Assembly (NCBI RefSeq): GCF_030687295.1
Contig: NZ_CP117425.1
Coordinates: forward strand, 5,956,001-6,020,000
Direction of reading: 5' to 3'
DNA: 64,000 nt
Source: Pseudomonas beijingensis
Lineage (GTDB): Bacteria > Pseudomonadota > Gammaproteobacteria > Pseudomonadales > Pseudomonadaceae
The notes under the pieces were generated by a model. It did no database searches, had not been told where the DNA came from, and was given only the letters and a program-made list of their open reading frames with translations. The translations under genes were made by a program, and so were the position numbers. Of this stretch, positions 47,805 through 58,642 are shown in pieces. Within the stretch, counting starts at the first letter, position 1; each line of letters begins with the position of its first letter.

Positions 47805-48434
47805 CTACGTAACAGATTCTCCAGGTTTTCTTGCTTGCCCATCCTTGGTTTCCAAAGGGTCTTCACCCAGCAAATTGATCTTGTCCTGCTTCGCTACACG
47901 CACTACGAAACTGTTGCCAGCGGCAAATTTCACAGCCCAGTCCTGGGGCGTGTAGAGAGTCGGGTTAAGCGGGCGACCCAACTGCTCTTCCAAGGGCATG
48001 AGCCGCTCCATGACTTCACTGTAGTGCAGGCCTTCACCGATCAGCATGAGATCTATGTCACTGGATGCGTTTGCCTGGCCTTTAGCAATGGAGCCATAGA
48101 CGAACGCCCAACTCAGCTGTTCTGAAAAAGGTTCCAACGCCTGACGCAACGGTTCGGCGATACCGCTGGTTTTTTGCACAATGCCCAACAGTTCACTGTA
48201 AATCGGGCAATGTGGATTGGCCTGGTAATGGGTTTGATTGCCCTGACGCGTCATGGTGAGCACACCTGAGCATTGCAGGCGCTCTAACTCCCGCATGAGG
48301 CTGCCCTTACCGACTTGAGCCCAGCGGGCAATTTCGTTGGTATAGAAGCTTTGATCCGGCTTACCGAACAACAAACCCAAGACCCGTTTCTGGGTGGCAG
48401 TGAAAAGAGCATTACTGAGAGAGAGGTGATTCAT
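47805..48434 (-). CDS. Winged-helix protein fused to a minimal nucleotidyltransferase domain
   Basis: 209 residues from ATG 48434; the upstream in-frame ATG at 48515 would add 27 residues that run through the palindromes. The N-terminal winged helix includes TATQKRVLGLLFGKPDQSFY and IARWAQVGKGSLMRELERLQ. The C-terminal half has the polymerase-beta-type motif FVYGSIAKGQANASSDIDLM (G-S-x10-D-x-D), as in MNT-type proteins. No HEPN or toxin gene follows within 350 bp, so this is either a lone regulator or a remnant of a toxin-antitoxin-like pair. Bases before the ATG read CCTCC, so no Shine-Dalgarno is present. Confidence 0.82.
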   Translation of the reverse strand: MNHLSLSNALFTATQKRVLGLLFGKPDQSFYTNEIARWAQVGKGSLMRELERLQCSGVLTMTRQGNQTHYQANPHCPIYSELLGIVQKTSGIAEPLRQALEPFSEQLSWAFVYGSIAKGQANASSDIDLMLIGEGLHYSEVMERLMPLEEQLGRPLNPTLYTPQDWAVKFAAGNSFVVRVAKQDKINLLGEDPLETKDGQARKPGESVT

Positions 48435-48448
48435 GGAGGATACCAAGA

Positions 48449-48543
48449 GTCCCAAAAAGGGAACGATAGGTCCCTTTTTGGGACCTATCAAGCTTTGAGC
48501 ATAAATAAGTCCCATAAAGGGACTGATCAGACCCTTTATGGGA
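48449..48543. promoter_or_regulatory. Cluster of GTCCC palindromes upstream of the winged-helix gene
   Basis: Four sites: GTCCCAAAAAGGGA (48449-48462), the perfect 25-base palindrome GATAGGTCCC-TTTTT-GGGACCTATC (48465-48489), AGTCCC-ATAAA-GGGACT (48508-48524) and ACCCTTTATGGGAC (48530-48543). The repeated half-site GTCCC with five-base A/T centres looks like multiple operators for one dimeric DNA-binding protein, most likely the adjacent gene product. Confidence 0.72.
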
Positions 48544-48606
48544 CCTATTAATTAATATGTCGCTAAATCGGCGGCATGCCTGAATTCCAGTAATCGACAT
48601 AAATCA

Positions 48607-48804
48607 ATGTGGGAGCGAGCTTGCTCGCGATAGCGACGGGTCTGCTTGCATCAATGCTGAATGTGCCGCCGCCTTCGCGAGCAAGCTTTGCTCCCACAGG
48701 TCTTGCTCAAACAGGTCCAGCCCAAACAGGTCTGATGGGTGTACACCGCCCGCAAGAGCCAGGCCGGCTGTCAAGCCGCCATCGCGAGCAAGCTCGCTCC
48801 CACA
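48607..48804. repeat. REP arms and an inverted copy of the 73-bp unit
   Basis: REP arms at about 48608, 48677 and 48780. Between the last two, the stretch 48729-48778 (GGGTGTACACCGCCCGC, AAGAGCCAGGCCGGCTGTCA) is the inverse of the 73-bp unit found at 6596-6814. The sequence CAAACAGGTC is repeated twice just before it. Confidence 0.75.
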
Positions 48805-48821
48805 GTGGAGATGTGCATGGT

Positions 48822-49292
48822 TCAGGGTTTGTGGTGCTGAACCAACCCCGCCGCCACCACCAACTCCTCCAACGCCAGCAGATCCGGCACTTTCGCCACA
48901 TGTTCACCCACCTGTACCGCCGCCTGCTCCAACCCGCACAGCGGCACGTCGACGTAGCTCAACTGGCTGTCGAGCTTGCAGGAGCGCGGGATGCCTTGCA
49001 CCAGCAGGGCGATGAAGCGTAACTCCGGCCGCCCGCCCAGGGCATTGAGCACGACGATGCGCACGCGCTCGCCCATCACGGTTTTCTGGCCGCAGGCCGA
49101 CTCGAAGCTCAGTAGCGGGATCTGCCGTTCGCGCCAGCTCACCCAGCCCAGGAACCACGGCGGCGTGTCCAGATCGAAGGCGCTGCTTTGGTAGTCGATC
49201 AGTTCGGCCACCGCCACGTTGGGCAGGATCAGATGCCGGTCGGCCAGGGGCAGCAGCAACCCGGTGAGGTGGCTGGCGCGATGTTCATGCAT
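48822..49292 (-). CDS. chpC: CheW-like protein ChpC
   Basis: 156 residues from ATG 49292. CheW fold with LLLPLADRHLILPNVAVAEL, FLGWVSWRERQIPLLSFESA and LRFIALLVQGIPRSCKL. The start codon overlaps the end of chpA by 8 bases. It adapts the Pil-Chp receptor and kinase complex; in P. aeruginosa ChpC is the second CheW-like protein, following ChpB. Confidence 0.88.
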   Translation of the reverse strand: MHEHRASHLTGLLLPLADRHLILPNVAVAELIDYQSSAFDLDTPPWFLGWVSWRERQIPLLSFESACGQKTVMGERVRIVVLNALGGRPELRFIALLVQGIPRSCKLDSQLSYVDVPLCGLEQAAVQVGEHVAKVPDLLALEELVVAAGLVQHHKP

Positions 49293-52200
49293 GGTTTTTG
49301 CTCCAGTAGGCGATGCTGTCGAGCAGCACCGATTCCTGGTACGGCTTGCCCAGGTAGTCGTTGACGCCGATGGCCATGGCGCGATCGCGGTGTTTCTGGC
49401 CGGTGCGGGAGGTGATCATGATGATCGGCAGGTGCGCCAGGCGTGGGTCGTTGCGCACTTGCGTGGCCACTTCGAAGCCGTCCATGCGCGGCATCTCGAT
49501 GTCCAGCAGCATCAGGTCCGGCGCGTGTTCGGCCAGCAGCGCCATGGCATCCACGCCGTCCTTGGCGGTCAGGACGTGCATGCCATGGCGCTCCAGCAGG
49601 CGGCTGGTGACCTTGCGCACCGTCACCGAGTCATCCACCACCAGCACCAGCAGTGGCCGTTGCGGTTCGCCCTCGCCTTCAGCCGGCACTTGGCGGCGCG
49701 GGACCTGGTGGGGCAAGGCGCGGATCGGCGCCAGCAGGTCGAGAATCAACACCACCCGGCCGTCCCCCAGGATCGTCGCCCCGGACAAGCCCTGCACCGC
49801 CGAGAATTGCGGCCCCAGGCTCTTGACCACGATCTCCCGGGTTCCGGCGATAGCGTCCACCTGCACAGCCACGTGCCGCTCGTTGCACTGCACCAGCAGC
49901 ACCGGTAACGGTTGGCTCTGGCCCAGCAACTTCGGCCGTGCGCCGGTTTTCAACAGCTCGCCCAGGTAGCACAGCTCATAGCGTTGCCCGGCGTAGGTGT
50001 AGGTCGGCGGATCGAGTTGGTAATAGCCATCCAGCTCGGCGGGCAACACCCGGACAATGCTTTCGATGGCGTTCAGCGGGATCGCGTACTGATCTTCGTG
50101 ACAATGCACCATCAACGCCCGGTTCACCGCCACGGTAAACGGCAGGCGGATGCGGAAATGCACGCCCTGCCCCGGCGTGGAATCGATGATCATGCTGCCG
50201 CCCAACTGCCGCACCTCTTCGTGGACCACGTCCATGCCGACGCCACGCCCGGAGATCTGGGTGAGTTTTTCCGCAGTGGAAAATCCCGGCTGCAGGATGA
50301 ACTGCAGCACGTCGCGGTCGCTGATGTCACTGTCCGGCGCCAGCAGGCCACGCTTGATCGCCTTGCTCCGCACCGCCTCCAGCGGCACGCCGGCACCGTC
50401 GTCACGGATGTCGAAAATGATGTCGCCACCTTCCCGGGACAGGTCGAGGCTGATGCGCCCTCGCGCCGGCTTGCCGGCGGCGATGCGCACGTCGGCCGGT
50501 TCCAGGCCGTGGTCGACGGCGTTGCGCAGCATGTGTTCCAGGGGCGCGGCCATGCGCTCCAGGACGTTACGGTCCATCTCGCCGTCGGCATTGCCGACCA
50601 CGAACTCCACGTCCTTGCCCAGCTCTTGCGCCACTTGCCGGACGATGCGCTTGAGCCGCGGCAGCATGCGCTCGAACGGCACCATGCGCGTGCGCATCAG
50701 GCCTTCCTGGAGTTCGGTGTTGATCCGCCCCTGCTGTTGCAGCAGGACCTCGGCATCGTGATTGCTGCGATCCAGGGTCTCCTTGAGTTCGAGCAAGTCC
50801 GAGGCGGACTCGAACAGCGCCCGGGACAACTGCTGCAACTGGGAATGCCGGTCCATCTCCAGCGGGTCGAACTCTTCGTAGCCCAGGCGCTCGGCCTCCA
50901 CCTGCTGGCGGCTGAGAATTCGCCCCTGGGTTTCGGTATCCAGGCGCCGCAACTGGTCGCGCATGCGCTCGATGGTGGTTTCCATTTCGCCCAGGGCCAC
51001 GCGTGCGTCGTTGACCTGCTGTTCGATGCGCCCACGGAAAATCGACGTTTCGCCCGCCAGGTTCACCAGGTCGTCGAGCAGTTCGGCCGAGACCTTGACC
51101 ATGTCCGCACCGTCGCCCGCTGCGCCGGGGTCTTGTCTGGCGGGGGGCGCCGCTGGCTGACTGGCGATGGGCGCAGTGATCGGCTCCGGTGTCGGGACAG
51201 CCTGTGGTGCAGCACTTTCCTGGGGATGATTCACCGCCTGGATCTGCGCGATCAGCCGATCAGCCAGCGGGCACGAATGGCCGGCGCGCACCGCGTCGAG
51301 CATCTGCGCCAGTCGGTCATGGCTGCTTTGCAGCAAGGCGAACAGCGCCGGGGTCGGCTGGAGCAGGCCCGCCGACAGGCCTTCATAGAGGTTTTCCAGC
51401 TCGTGGGCCAGATCGCCGATGGGGACGATTTCCACCATCCGCGCGCCACCCTTGAGGGTGTGCAAATCCCGCAGCAGGGTTTCCACGGCCTGGCGATTGG
51501 ACGGTTCTTCCTGCCAGCGCAGCAGCGCCGCGCCTGAACTGTCGAGGATGTCGAAACCTTCTTCCCAGGAAGATTTCCAGCAACTCGGGATCATGGCCGG
51601 CACCGTCGGCTCGGGTCGCGGCGCTCGTCTCGATGGCGTTCGGCTTGTCCTGGCGGAACCTGCGGATGGAGTCGATCAGCGCAACGGGATCGCCCAACGG
51701 CTGGCCCTGTTGCAACTGCCCGAGCAACAGGTCCAGGCGTTCGTGGCTGCTGCCGAGCAGTTGCGCCAGCTCCTCGCTGTAGCTGTAGCGCCGATCCACC
51801 AGCCCCTCGTAAAGGTTTTCCAGCTCCTGGGCCAGGTCGCTCACCGGGCGGATGTCGGCCATCCGCGCGCCGCCCTTGAGGGTGTGCAAGTCACGTTGCA
51901 GCGAGGACAGCGGCGCACCGTTGTCCGGATCGGCCAACCAGCGCTGCAGGGCCTGGGCGGCGCTTTCGAGGATGTCCTGGGCCTCTTCGAGGAAAATCGA
52001 CGCGAGGTCATCTTCTTCCATCGAGGTCTCGGCGGACGCGTCACGTTCCATTTCCGCCGTCGCGTGGCTCAGTTCGCGGATGCTCAGGGTGCGGCTGCCG
52101 TCGCTGCGGATCAGGCCGGTGGCCGACGGGTCGAGGCTCTCCTGGAGCAGGCGACGCAGGGCCGCTACCCGCTCGGGCTGCGGACGCACATGTTGCCCGG

Positions 52201-55200
52201 CCGCCAGCTCATCGAGCATGTCGATCAGCGCTTCATGGGCGAGCTGAGCCTGCTGGAAAAATTCATCGCTAACCGCCAGGCTGCTTTCTTCCACCGCGCC
52301 ATAGAGGTCCAGCAAGGCTTCGCAGAGTTCGTCCACCGGGTGCAGGTCGGCCAGGTGCGCGCCTTCGCCGAGGGTGGTCAGTTCATCCAGCAGCGCACTC
52401 AGTTCCTGGCCTTCACCGGGGTGCTGCTGCCATCGCTGCAAGAGGCTTTCGGCGTCCAGCAGGATGTCCATGCCCTGGGCGAGGAAGTTGTTGATCAGTT
52501 GTGGATCGCGCTTGGTTCGCAGTGCTTTGTCCGGCGCACTGTTGGCGGCGTGCAGACGCTCGGCCAACAGAGCCTGGGCACGCTGGATCAGATCCTCGGC
52601 GCCGGGGATCGGCGCCAGCGGCTCGCTGTGCAACTGGCGCAGGCCGCGGCGCAGCAGTCCGTCCGCCTCCAGGAGCAATTCCACCTCATCCAGGTCGAGG
52701 GCGATCAGGTGCGCCCGGTATTCCCGGGCCAGTTCATCCATCGCGCCGGCCAGCTCGGCGATGGGCAGTACTCCGGCCATGGACGCGCTGCCCTTGAGGG
52801 TGTGCAAGGCTCGCTGCAATTCATCGCTGGCCTGCAACGGCAGATGGTCGGCCGCCTGGTCGAGAAAACGATTGAGGCTGGTCAGGTGGCCCTGGGCTTC
52901 GTTGTCGAAGATCTTCAACAGCAGCGGATCGAGCGCAGCCACGTCCTGCTCATCGTCTTCATCGTCTGCATCGCCGCCCTTGGCCAGGGCATGGGCGCGG
53001 GCGGCCAGGCGGTCGACGTCGTCGCGTTGGCGCTGCCGATTGGCGGCGAATTCGGCCACCAGGGCCGGCAACAACTGCACCGTGTCTTCGATCAACTGAC
53101 GGACCGACGCCTGCGGCTCGACGCTGCGCTCCAGTACCCGGTTGAGCAGGTTTTCCACGGCCCAGGCCAGTTCACCCAGCACCAGCGCCCGGACCATCCG
53201 ACCACTGCCCTTGAGGGTGTGGAAGGCCCGGCGCAGTTCGCTCAGGGCACCGTGGTCGTCGGGATGCGCACTCCAGCGCGGCAAGTATTCACGCAGGACG
53301 TCGAGCACCTCGGCGGTTTCCTCGAGGAAGACCTCGCGCAACTCGTCGTCCACCGGGCTCTCGTCCAGTGGTGGCGGCAACAGGCTGCCCGGGGTGCTCT
53401 TGGCCGGCGGATTGACCGCCGAGACCGGGCTGGCCAGCACCTGGGCCAAGGACTGCACCGTCTGCGGGTCATCCAGTTCCTGCAAGTCCTGCATGACCTG
53501 GGCTTCGTTGGCGCTCAACACATCATCGAGCACCGGTACCCGTGCTTCGTCAGGGAAATAACCGAGCGCGGCCAGGCTCCGCTCGACTCCATCGAGCAAC
53601 GGCTCGCCAGGGGTTTCCGGGTCTTCGCTCAGGCGCTCCAGGTAGTATTCGAGGCCAGTGATCACGTCGGCCAGGTGGTCGAGTTCTTCCCAACCCGGCT
53701 GCGCCTTCTCCAGCAGCAGATGGTCACGGATGAACGCGTTGCAGGCCTCCACCAGGCTGGCGGCACGGCTCAGGGGGATCATCGCCAGTGCCCCGCGCAC
53801 CTGGGTCAGCAGCGCCGGCAAGGGTTGCAGTTGCTCGCTGTTCCAGTCCGCGTCGATGTAGTCGACGATCATGTCCTTGGCCTGTTGCAGGCAGGTGTGG
53901 GCTTCCTTGATGACGATCTGGTGGATCTGGGTCAGGTCGGTGGTGGGCAGGTGCGTGTCTTCACGGCTCTCGGGCTCGACGGTGCCGACCATGCCGGCCA
54001 GGGTCGCCTCGACGTAGAGCAAGGCCCCAGCAACGTCCATGAGGGTCGCGTCGTCCGGCTCGCGCTGGCCCTGGGCGAGACTCAGGACCACCGCCAGTTG
54101 ATCGATGATGACCTTGCGCGGCTGGCCGAAGCCCAGCACCGCCAGGGTGTCGGCAATCTGCCGCAGCGGCGCCAGCAGGCTGTCCAGCTCCGAGGCGTGC
54201 TGGCGATCGCTGCGCACGAACAGGTCCAGGCGCTCCTTGACCCGTACCAACTCCTCGCACAGCGCGGCAAGCACCGAGCGCATGGCATCGCGGTCGGGCC
54301 CGGCCAGGCGCGCGCGTTCTTCGTCGACCATGGCGCTGTCGGGCAGCGCGTCGTCCAGTGAGTAGCGTTCTTTCATGATCTGCATCTGCCCGCTGGGGTG
54401 TTCGGCCTTGGCAATATAGAACAACAAGCTCTTGAGCAGGTGGGGCGGTGCCGGTTGATTGATGCCGGGCATGCCTTGGTCCAGCAGGCGCTTGAGTTCC
54501 TTGTCGGCTTCCTTGAACAGGCTGCGCAGCGCCGGGCTGTTGGCGATGCGCCCGTCACGCATGCCTTCGACCAGCGCCGACGCCACCTGCCATAACGCAT
54601 TGAGCGGTGCCCCGGCGCATAACGTTTCCAAGCGCTGGAAAACCTTGGCCAGGTAACCGAGGTGGGTCGCGTCATCCTGTTCGCGCAGCAGGCCCACCAG
54701 GGCCATTTGCAGGGTCTGGCGCCATTTGCGCAAGGTGTTTGGCAGGTCGGCGGGTTCGAGGCGCCGCAAGGCCTCATTGCCCAGCGGCGCAATATCGGGC
54801 AACTCGGGACTGAACAGGCTGGTTTCCGACAACAGGCTCTCGCCCCGGGCACTGCGCAGGTCGTTGATCAGGGGCAGTACCACCAGCGGCAAATCGCGGC
54901 GGGCGCCTTGTATGCGATCCAGGTAGATCGGCAACTGCCCCAGGGCCTGGCTCAACAGGCTGATGGCTTCGTCGCGATGGGTGACGCGGTTGTCCTGCAG
55001 GGCGGCGCACAGCTGCTCCATCTCCTCGGCCAGCAACGCCGCACCGTAAAACTCGACCATCTGCAGGCCGCCGTGGACCTGGTGAATGCAGGCCAGGCAT
55101 TGCCCGAGGGCATCCGACGCCTGGGGATCGTCCACCAGGCGGTTGAGGGCCAGATGCGCCTGCTTCAGCGTTTCGGCAATCTCGCCCTTGACCCATTCCA

Positions 55201-55228
55201 GGGCCACGTAGTCGTGCCGATCACCCAT
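49285..55228 (-). CDS. chpA: Hybrid chemosensory kinase ChpA with multiple Hpt domains, one apparent frameshift
   Basis: From ATG 55228 (MGDRHDYVALEWVKGEIAET), nearly 1980 residues if joined. Hpt phosphotransfer sites are visible as HTLKGSGRM, HTLKGSASM, HTLKGGARMAD and HTLKGGARMVE, with two or more degenerate Hpt-like units. The kinase core has SGRGVGMDVVHEEVRQLGG (ATPase G2 box), a CheW-like domain and a C-terminal receiver (DLMLLDIEMPRMDGF). A single extra C at 51564-51566 breaks the reading frame between GHDPELLEIFL and EEGFDILDSSGAALL. The protein is otherwise conserved, so this looks like error. It controls type IV pilus function with PilG, PilH, PilI and PilJ. Confidence 0.9.
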
Positions 55229-55277
55229 AACCACTCCAATCAGGAGAACACAACACGCCTGCAGGAAAGGGATTGAT

Positions 55278-55366
55278 CTGTGGGAGCAAAGCTTGCTCGC
55301 GATGCAAACACCTCGGTTCCCGAAGTACCGCGTTATCTTCATCGCGGGCAAGCCTTGCTCCCACAG
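55278..55366. repeat. REP pair (inverted, unlike arms)
   Basis: GTGGGAGCAAAGCTTGCTCGC and CGCGGGCAAGCCTTGCTCCC. It lies where pilK is found in P. aeruginosa, between pilJ and chpA. Confidence 0.88.
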
Positions 55367-55414
55367 AAACCTCCTCGCCACAAAAAGCCTTTTCCAACGG
55401 ATGGATCCGGTTGG

Positions 55415-57476
55415 TCACGCTTTGTCCTCCTCGACCGAAGGCTTCGCCGGCAAGGTAAACCCCGACACCGAACGGCGCAGCTGACTGGCCATTTTCGCCA
55501 GGTTGCCGATGCTTTCAGCCGTGGCGGTGGAGCCCGACGAAGTCTGCGTGGTGATCTGCTGGATCACGTTCATGGTCAAGGAAATCTGCCCCGCCGAGGT
55601 GGTCTGCTGCTGCGCCGCGTTGGAGATGCTCTGGATCAGCGCCGCCAGGGTCTTGGACACGCCTTCGATCTCTTCCAGGGCGACGCCGGCATCCTGGGCC
55701 AGCCGCGCACCGCGCACCACTTCGGTGGTGGTCTGCTCCATGGAAATCACCGCTTCGTTGGTGTCGGCCTGGATCGCCCGCACCAGGGTCTCGATTTGCC
55801 GGGTCGCCGCCGAAGAACGCTCGGCCAGGCGCTGCACTTCATCGGCCACCACCGCGAACCCGCGCCCGGCATCCCCGGCCATGGACGCCTGGATGGCGGC
55901 GTTGAGGGCGAGGATGTTGGTCTGGTCGGCGATGTCGTCGATCAGGCTGACAATGTCGCCAATTTCCTGGGATGACTCACCCAGGCGCTTGATGCGCTTG
56001 GCGGTGTCCTGGATCTGTTCGCGAATGTTGTCCATGCCATGAATGGTGTTGTGCACCACCTCGTTGCCCTTGTTGGCAATCTCCACCGAGCGCTCGGCCA
56101 CCGCCGACGATTCGGCGGCATTGGCCGAGACCTGGTCGATGGACTGGGCCATTTCATTAATTGAAGTCGAAGCTTCGGAAATTTGCTGGGCCTGGTGCTC
56201 GGACGCCTGGGCCAGGTGCATCGCCGTGGCCTGGGTTTCCTGCACGGCGGCGGCGACCTGGCCGGCGGTGAGGTTGATGGTCGCCACCAGATCGCGCAGC
56301 TGGTCCACCGAGTAGTTGATGGAATCGGCGATGGTGCCGGTGAAATCCTCGGTGACCGAGGCCGTGACGGTCAGGTCGCCGTCGGCCAGGTCCTCGATTT
56401 CATCCAGCAGCCGCATGATCGCGTTCTGGTTGCGCTCGTTCTTTTCCGCGGTTTCGTGCAACTGGCGGTTGGTCTCACGGACCATTACCAGCCCGATCAG
56501 GATGATCGACATCAGCGCCATCAGCCCCAGCACATAACCGCCGATGGTATTGACGGAACGCCCGCCGGCGAGGTTTTCGAAGGCCGTGGCCAGGTGCGAA
56601 GCCTCGTCGAGCAGGGTCTGTGACAGGTTGAAGATGTTGCCCGCCGATTCGCGGACCTTGAACAGCTCCGGGGAGGTCTCGAGGATTTCATCCACCGAGC
56701 CCGAGACAAACTCGAACAGCTCGCTGATTTCGCTCAGCCGCGCCCGGGCATCGCGATCCTGGACCTGGGAGATCTTCAGGGCCGGGTCACCTTGCAACAT
56801 GCCATTGAGCACCTGGCCAAAACGCGCCGCGTCGCGACCGAAGGTGTCGGCGGCCTGACTGGCGTTTTCGTCCCCCGCCAGCACGGTATTCACCGCGCCG
56901 AGAATCCGTTCGGCCAGCAGCGACTGGCGCTGGGCCATGGCCACTTGGGTGGCCGGCGCGCCACGTTGCAGCAGGATTTCGACGACTTTTTCGTACTCGA
57001 CCTGCAACTGCGGCACGGTTTCGGCCAGGGTCGCCGCCACCTGGTGCAGTGACAGCACGGTCTGCTCGCTGGAGAGGATGGCATCGGTGTTCTTGAGCAG
57101 GCGCTCCCAATCCAGCTGCACGGCGCGCATCTGCGGGCGCAGGGTGGCGGGCGCAGGCGGCAGGCCGGTCACCGGGTCGCCCTGCTTCAGGTAACCCCAG
57201 CGCTGGGCGAAGTCATTACGCGCGTCGCTCAGCAGCTTGAACGCCGCGGGCTTGCCGGCAGCGGCCTCGGTGGCGTTCTTGGCGATGCGCTGGGACAGCA
57301 CCCGCAGCTCACCGGCATGGCCGATGTACTGTTTGTCGTAGGTGGATTGGGTGTTGAGGTAAGCGAAGTTGGCGAACAGCAGCATGATGAAAGACGATCA
57401 GTGCGACGAACAGCACGATGATCTGCGAACGACTGCGCGACGCTTCCAGTGGCTTGCCTGTTTTTGCTTTGATCAT
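55415..57476 (-). CDS. pilJ: Methyl-accepting chemotaxis protein PilJ, one apparent frameshift
   Basis: About 687 residues from ATG 57476 ([17 protein letters not shown]) if the frame is restored. An extra A at 57390-57392 breaks the frame inside the first membrane helix ([12 protein letters not shown] then [20 protein letters not shown]). PilJ has two periplasmic modules, a HAMP-like region after helix 2 ([20 protein letters not shown]) and a cytoplasmic signalling tip [20 protein letters not shown]. The receptor feeds ChpA. Adaptation enzyme genes pilK and chpB are missing. Confidence 0.9.
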
Positions 57477-57557
57477 CGGTTCTCGCCTGTGCTGCCCAGT
57501 CCAACTCACTGCTATTAACTAACTGTAGTGTTGTGCAGCCTGCTCAATCAGTGTGGC

Positions 57558-57661
57558 TCTGTGGGAGCAAGGCTTGCCCGCGATGAGAGCGACACAGTTT
57601 TTCGTCAACCGAGGCGCCACCATCGCGAGCAAGCTTTGCTCCCACAGGCTCGCTCCCACAA
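57558..57661. repeat. REP cluster
   Basis: GTGGGAGCAAGGCTTGCCCG, CGCGAGCAAGCTTTGCTCCC and a partial CTCGCTCCCACA arm, in the gap between pilJ and pilI. Confidence 0.88.
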
Positions 57662-57681
57662 GGGGCCTGCGCTGTCTCTTG

Positions 57682-58221
57682 TTAAATCGCCACATCCATG
57701 AACCCCGGCGACCGCGCCAGGGCAAACGGGCTGAACACCTGCCACTCGCGCTCGCCGCCGAACCGGCCCTGGACGAAGGCCGCCTCCGGACCGTCGAGAT
57801 CGTCCACCAGGAGCGGTTCCAGGCTGTCCTGGGCAAAGTGCTGCAGCCCGAGGACCTCGTCCACCAGCAACCCGGCGAACACCTCGTCGTGGTCCACCAC
57901 CAGCACCCGCCGCTGCTTGCGCACGGTGGACAGCTCATGGCCGAAGAACCCGCACAAATCCATCAACGGCAACAAGCGCCCGCGCAGGTTAGCCACGCCA
58001 CGCACCCACGGCTTGACCCCGGGCAAATGCGTGTGACGTGGCTCGTGCAGCACTTCGCTGACTTCGCCCATCGGCGCCACGTACCAGTGCTCGCCCAGGC
58101 GAAAACCGATGCCGCTCCAGCCAACGCGGTGGGTCGGCTGGGAAGGCAGGTCCGCCCCCAGCAGCCGGCAACGCCGGTCGATCTGCAGCAGCAGCTCGAA
58201 GGCCGTCAGGGATTGGCTCAT
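57682..58221 (-). CDS. pilI: CheW-like protein PilI
   Basis: 179 residues from ATG 58221. CheW domain features: GFRLGEHWYVAPMGEVSEVL, VANLRGRLLPLMDLCGFFGH and LVDEVLGLQHFAQDSLEP. It couples PilJ to ChpA at the cell pole. Follows pilH by 10 bases, in an operon. Confidence 0.94.
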   Translation of the reverse strand: MSQSLTAFELLLQIDRRCRLLGADLPSQPTHRVGWSGIGFRLGEHWYVAPMGEVSEVLHEPRHTHLPGVKPWVRGVANLRGRLLPLMDLCGFFGHELSTVRKQRRVLVVDHDEVFAGLLVDEVLGLQHFAQDSLEPLLVDDLDGPEAAFVQGRFGGEREWQVFSPFALARSPGFMDVAI

Positions 58222-58231
58222 GGCCGCGCCG

Positions 58232-58597
58232 TCAACCCGCCAGTACTTTGTTCAAGGTCGCGATCAGGGTTTCTTCGTCCACCGGCTTGGTCAGGTAGTC
58301 CTTCGCCCCCTGGCGCGTACCCCAGACCTTGTCGGTGTCCTGATCCTTGGTGGTGATGATGATCACCGGGATATGACCGGTGTCCGGGTCCTTGGTCAAC
58401 TGGCGCGTGGCCTGGAAACCGTTGAGGCCGGGCATGACGATGTCCATCAGCACCGCGTCGGGTTTTTCCTGGCGGGCCAGGGCCACGCCATCGGCGCCAT
58501 TCTCGGCCTTCAGGACCTGATGACCATGCTTTTCCAGCATGCCGGTCAGTTTGTACATTTCAGTCGGCGAATCATCGACGATCAGAACTCGTGCCAT
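58232..58597 (-). CDS. pilH: Response regulator PilH
   Basis: 121 residues from ATG 58597. Receiver domain only: ARVLIVDDSPTEMYKLTGML, phospho-Asp in AVLMDIVMPGLNGF, and the Lys in DYLTKPVDEETLIATLN. With PilG it sets the output of the Chp system, PilH promoting retraction or dephosphorylation. Confidence 0.95.
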   Translation of the reverse strand: MARVLIVDDSPTEMYKLTGMLEKHGHQVLKAENGADGVALARQEKPDAVLMDIVMPGLNGFQATRQLTKDPDTGHIPVIIITTKDQDTDKVWGTRQGAKDYLTKPVDEETLIATLNKVLAG

Positions 58598-58642
58598 GGT
58601 GTTCCCCATTTTCTTGTCGACCCCAGGCCCGTTGGCCGAGTG

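Noticed and set aside
51419..54361. Plus-strand ORF of 980 codons opposite chpA
   Set aside because: Low-complexity Gln/His-rich translation with no motif; a shadow of the Hpt repeats on the other strand.
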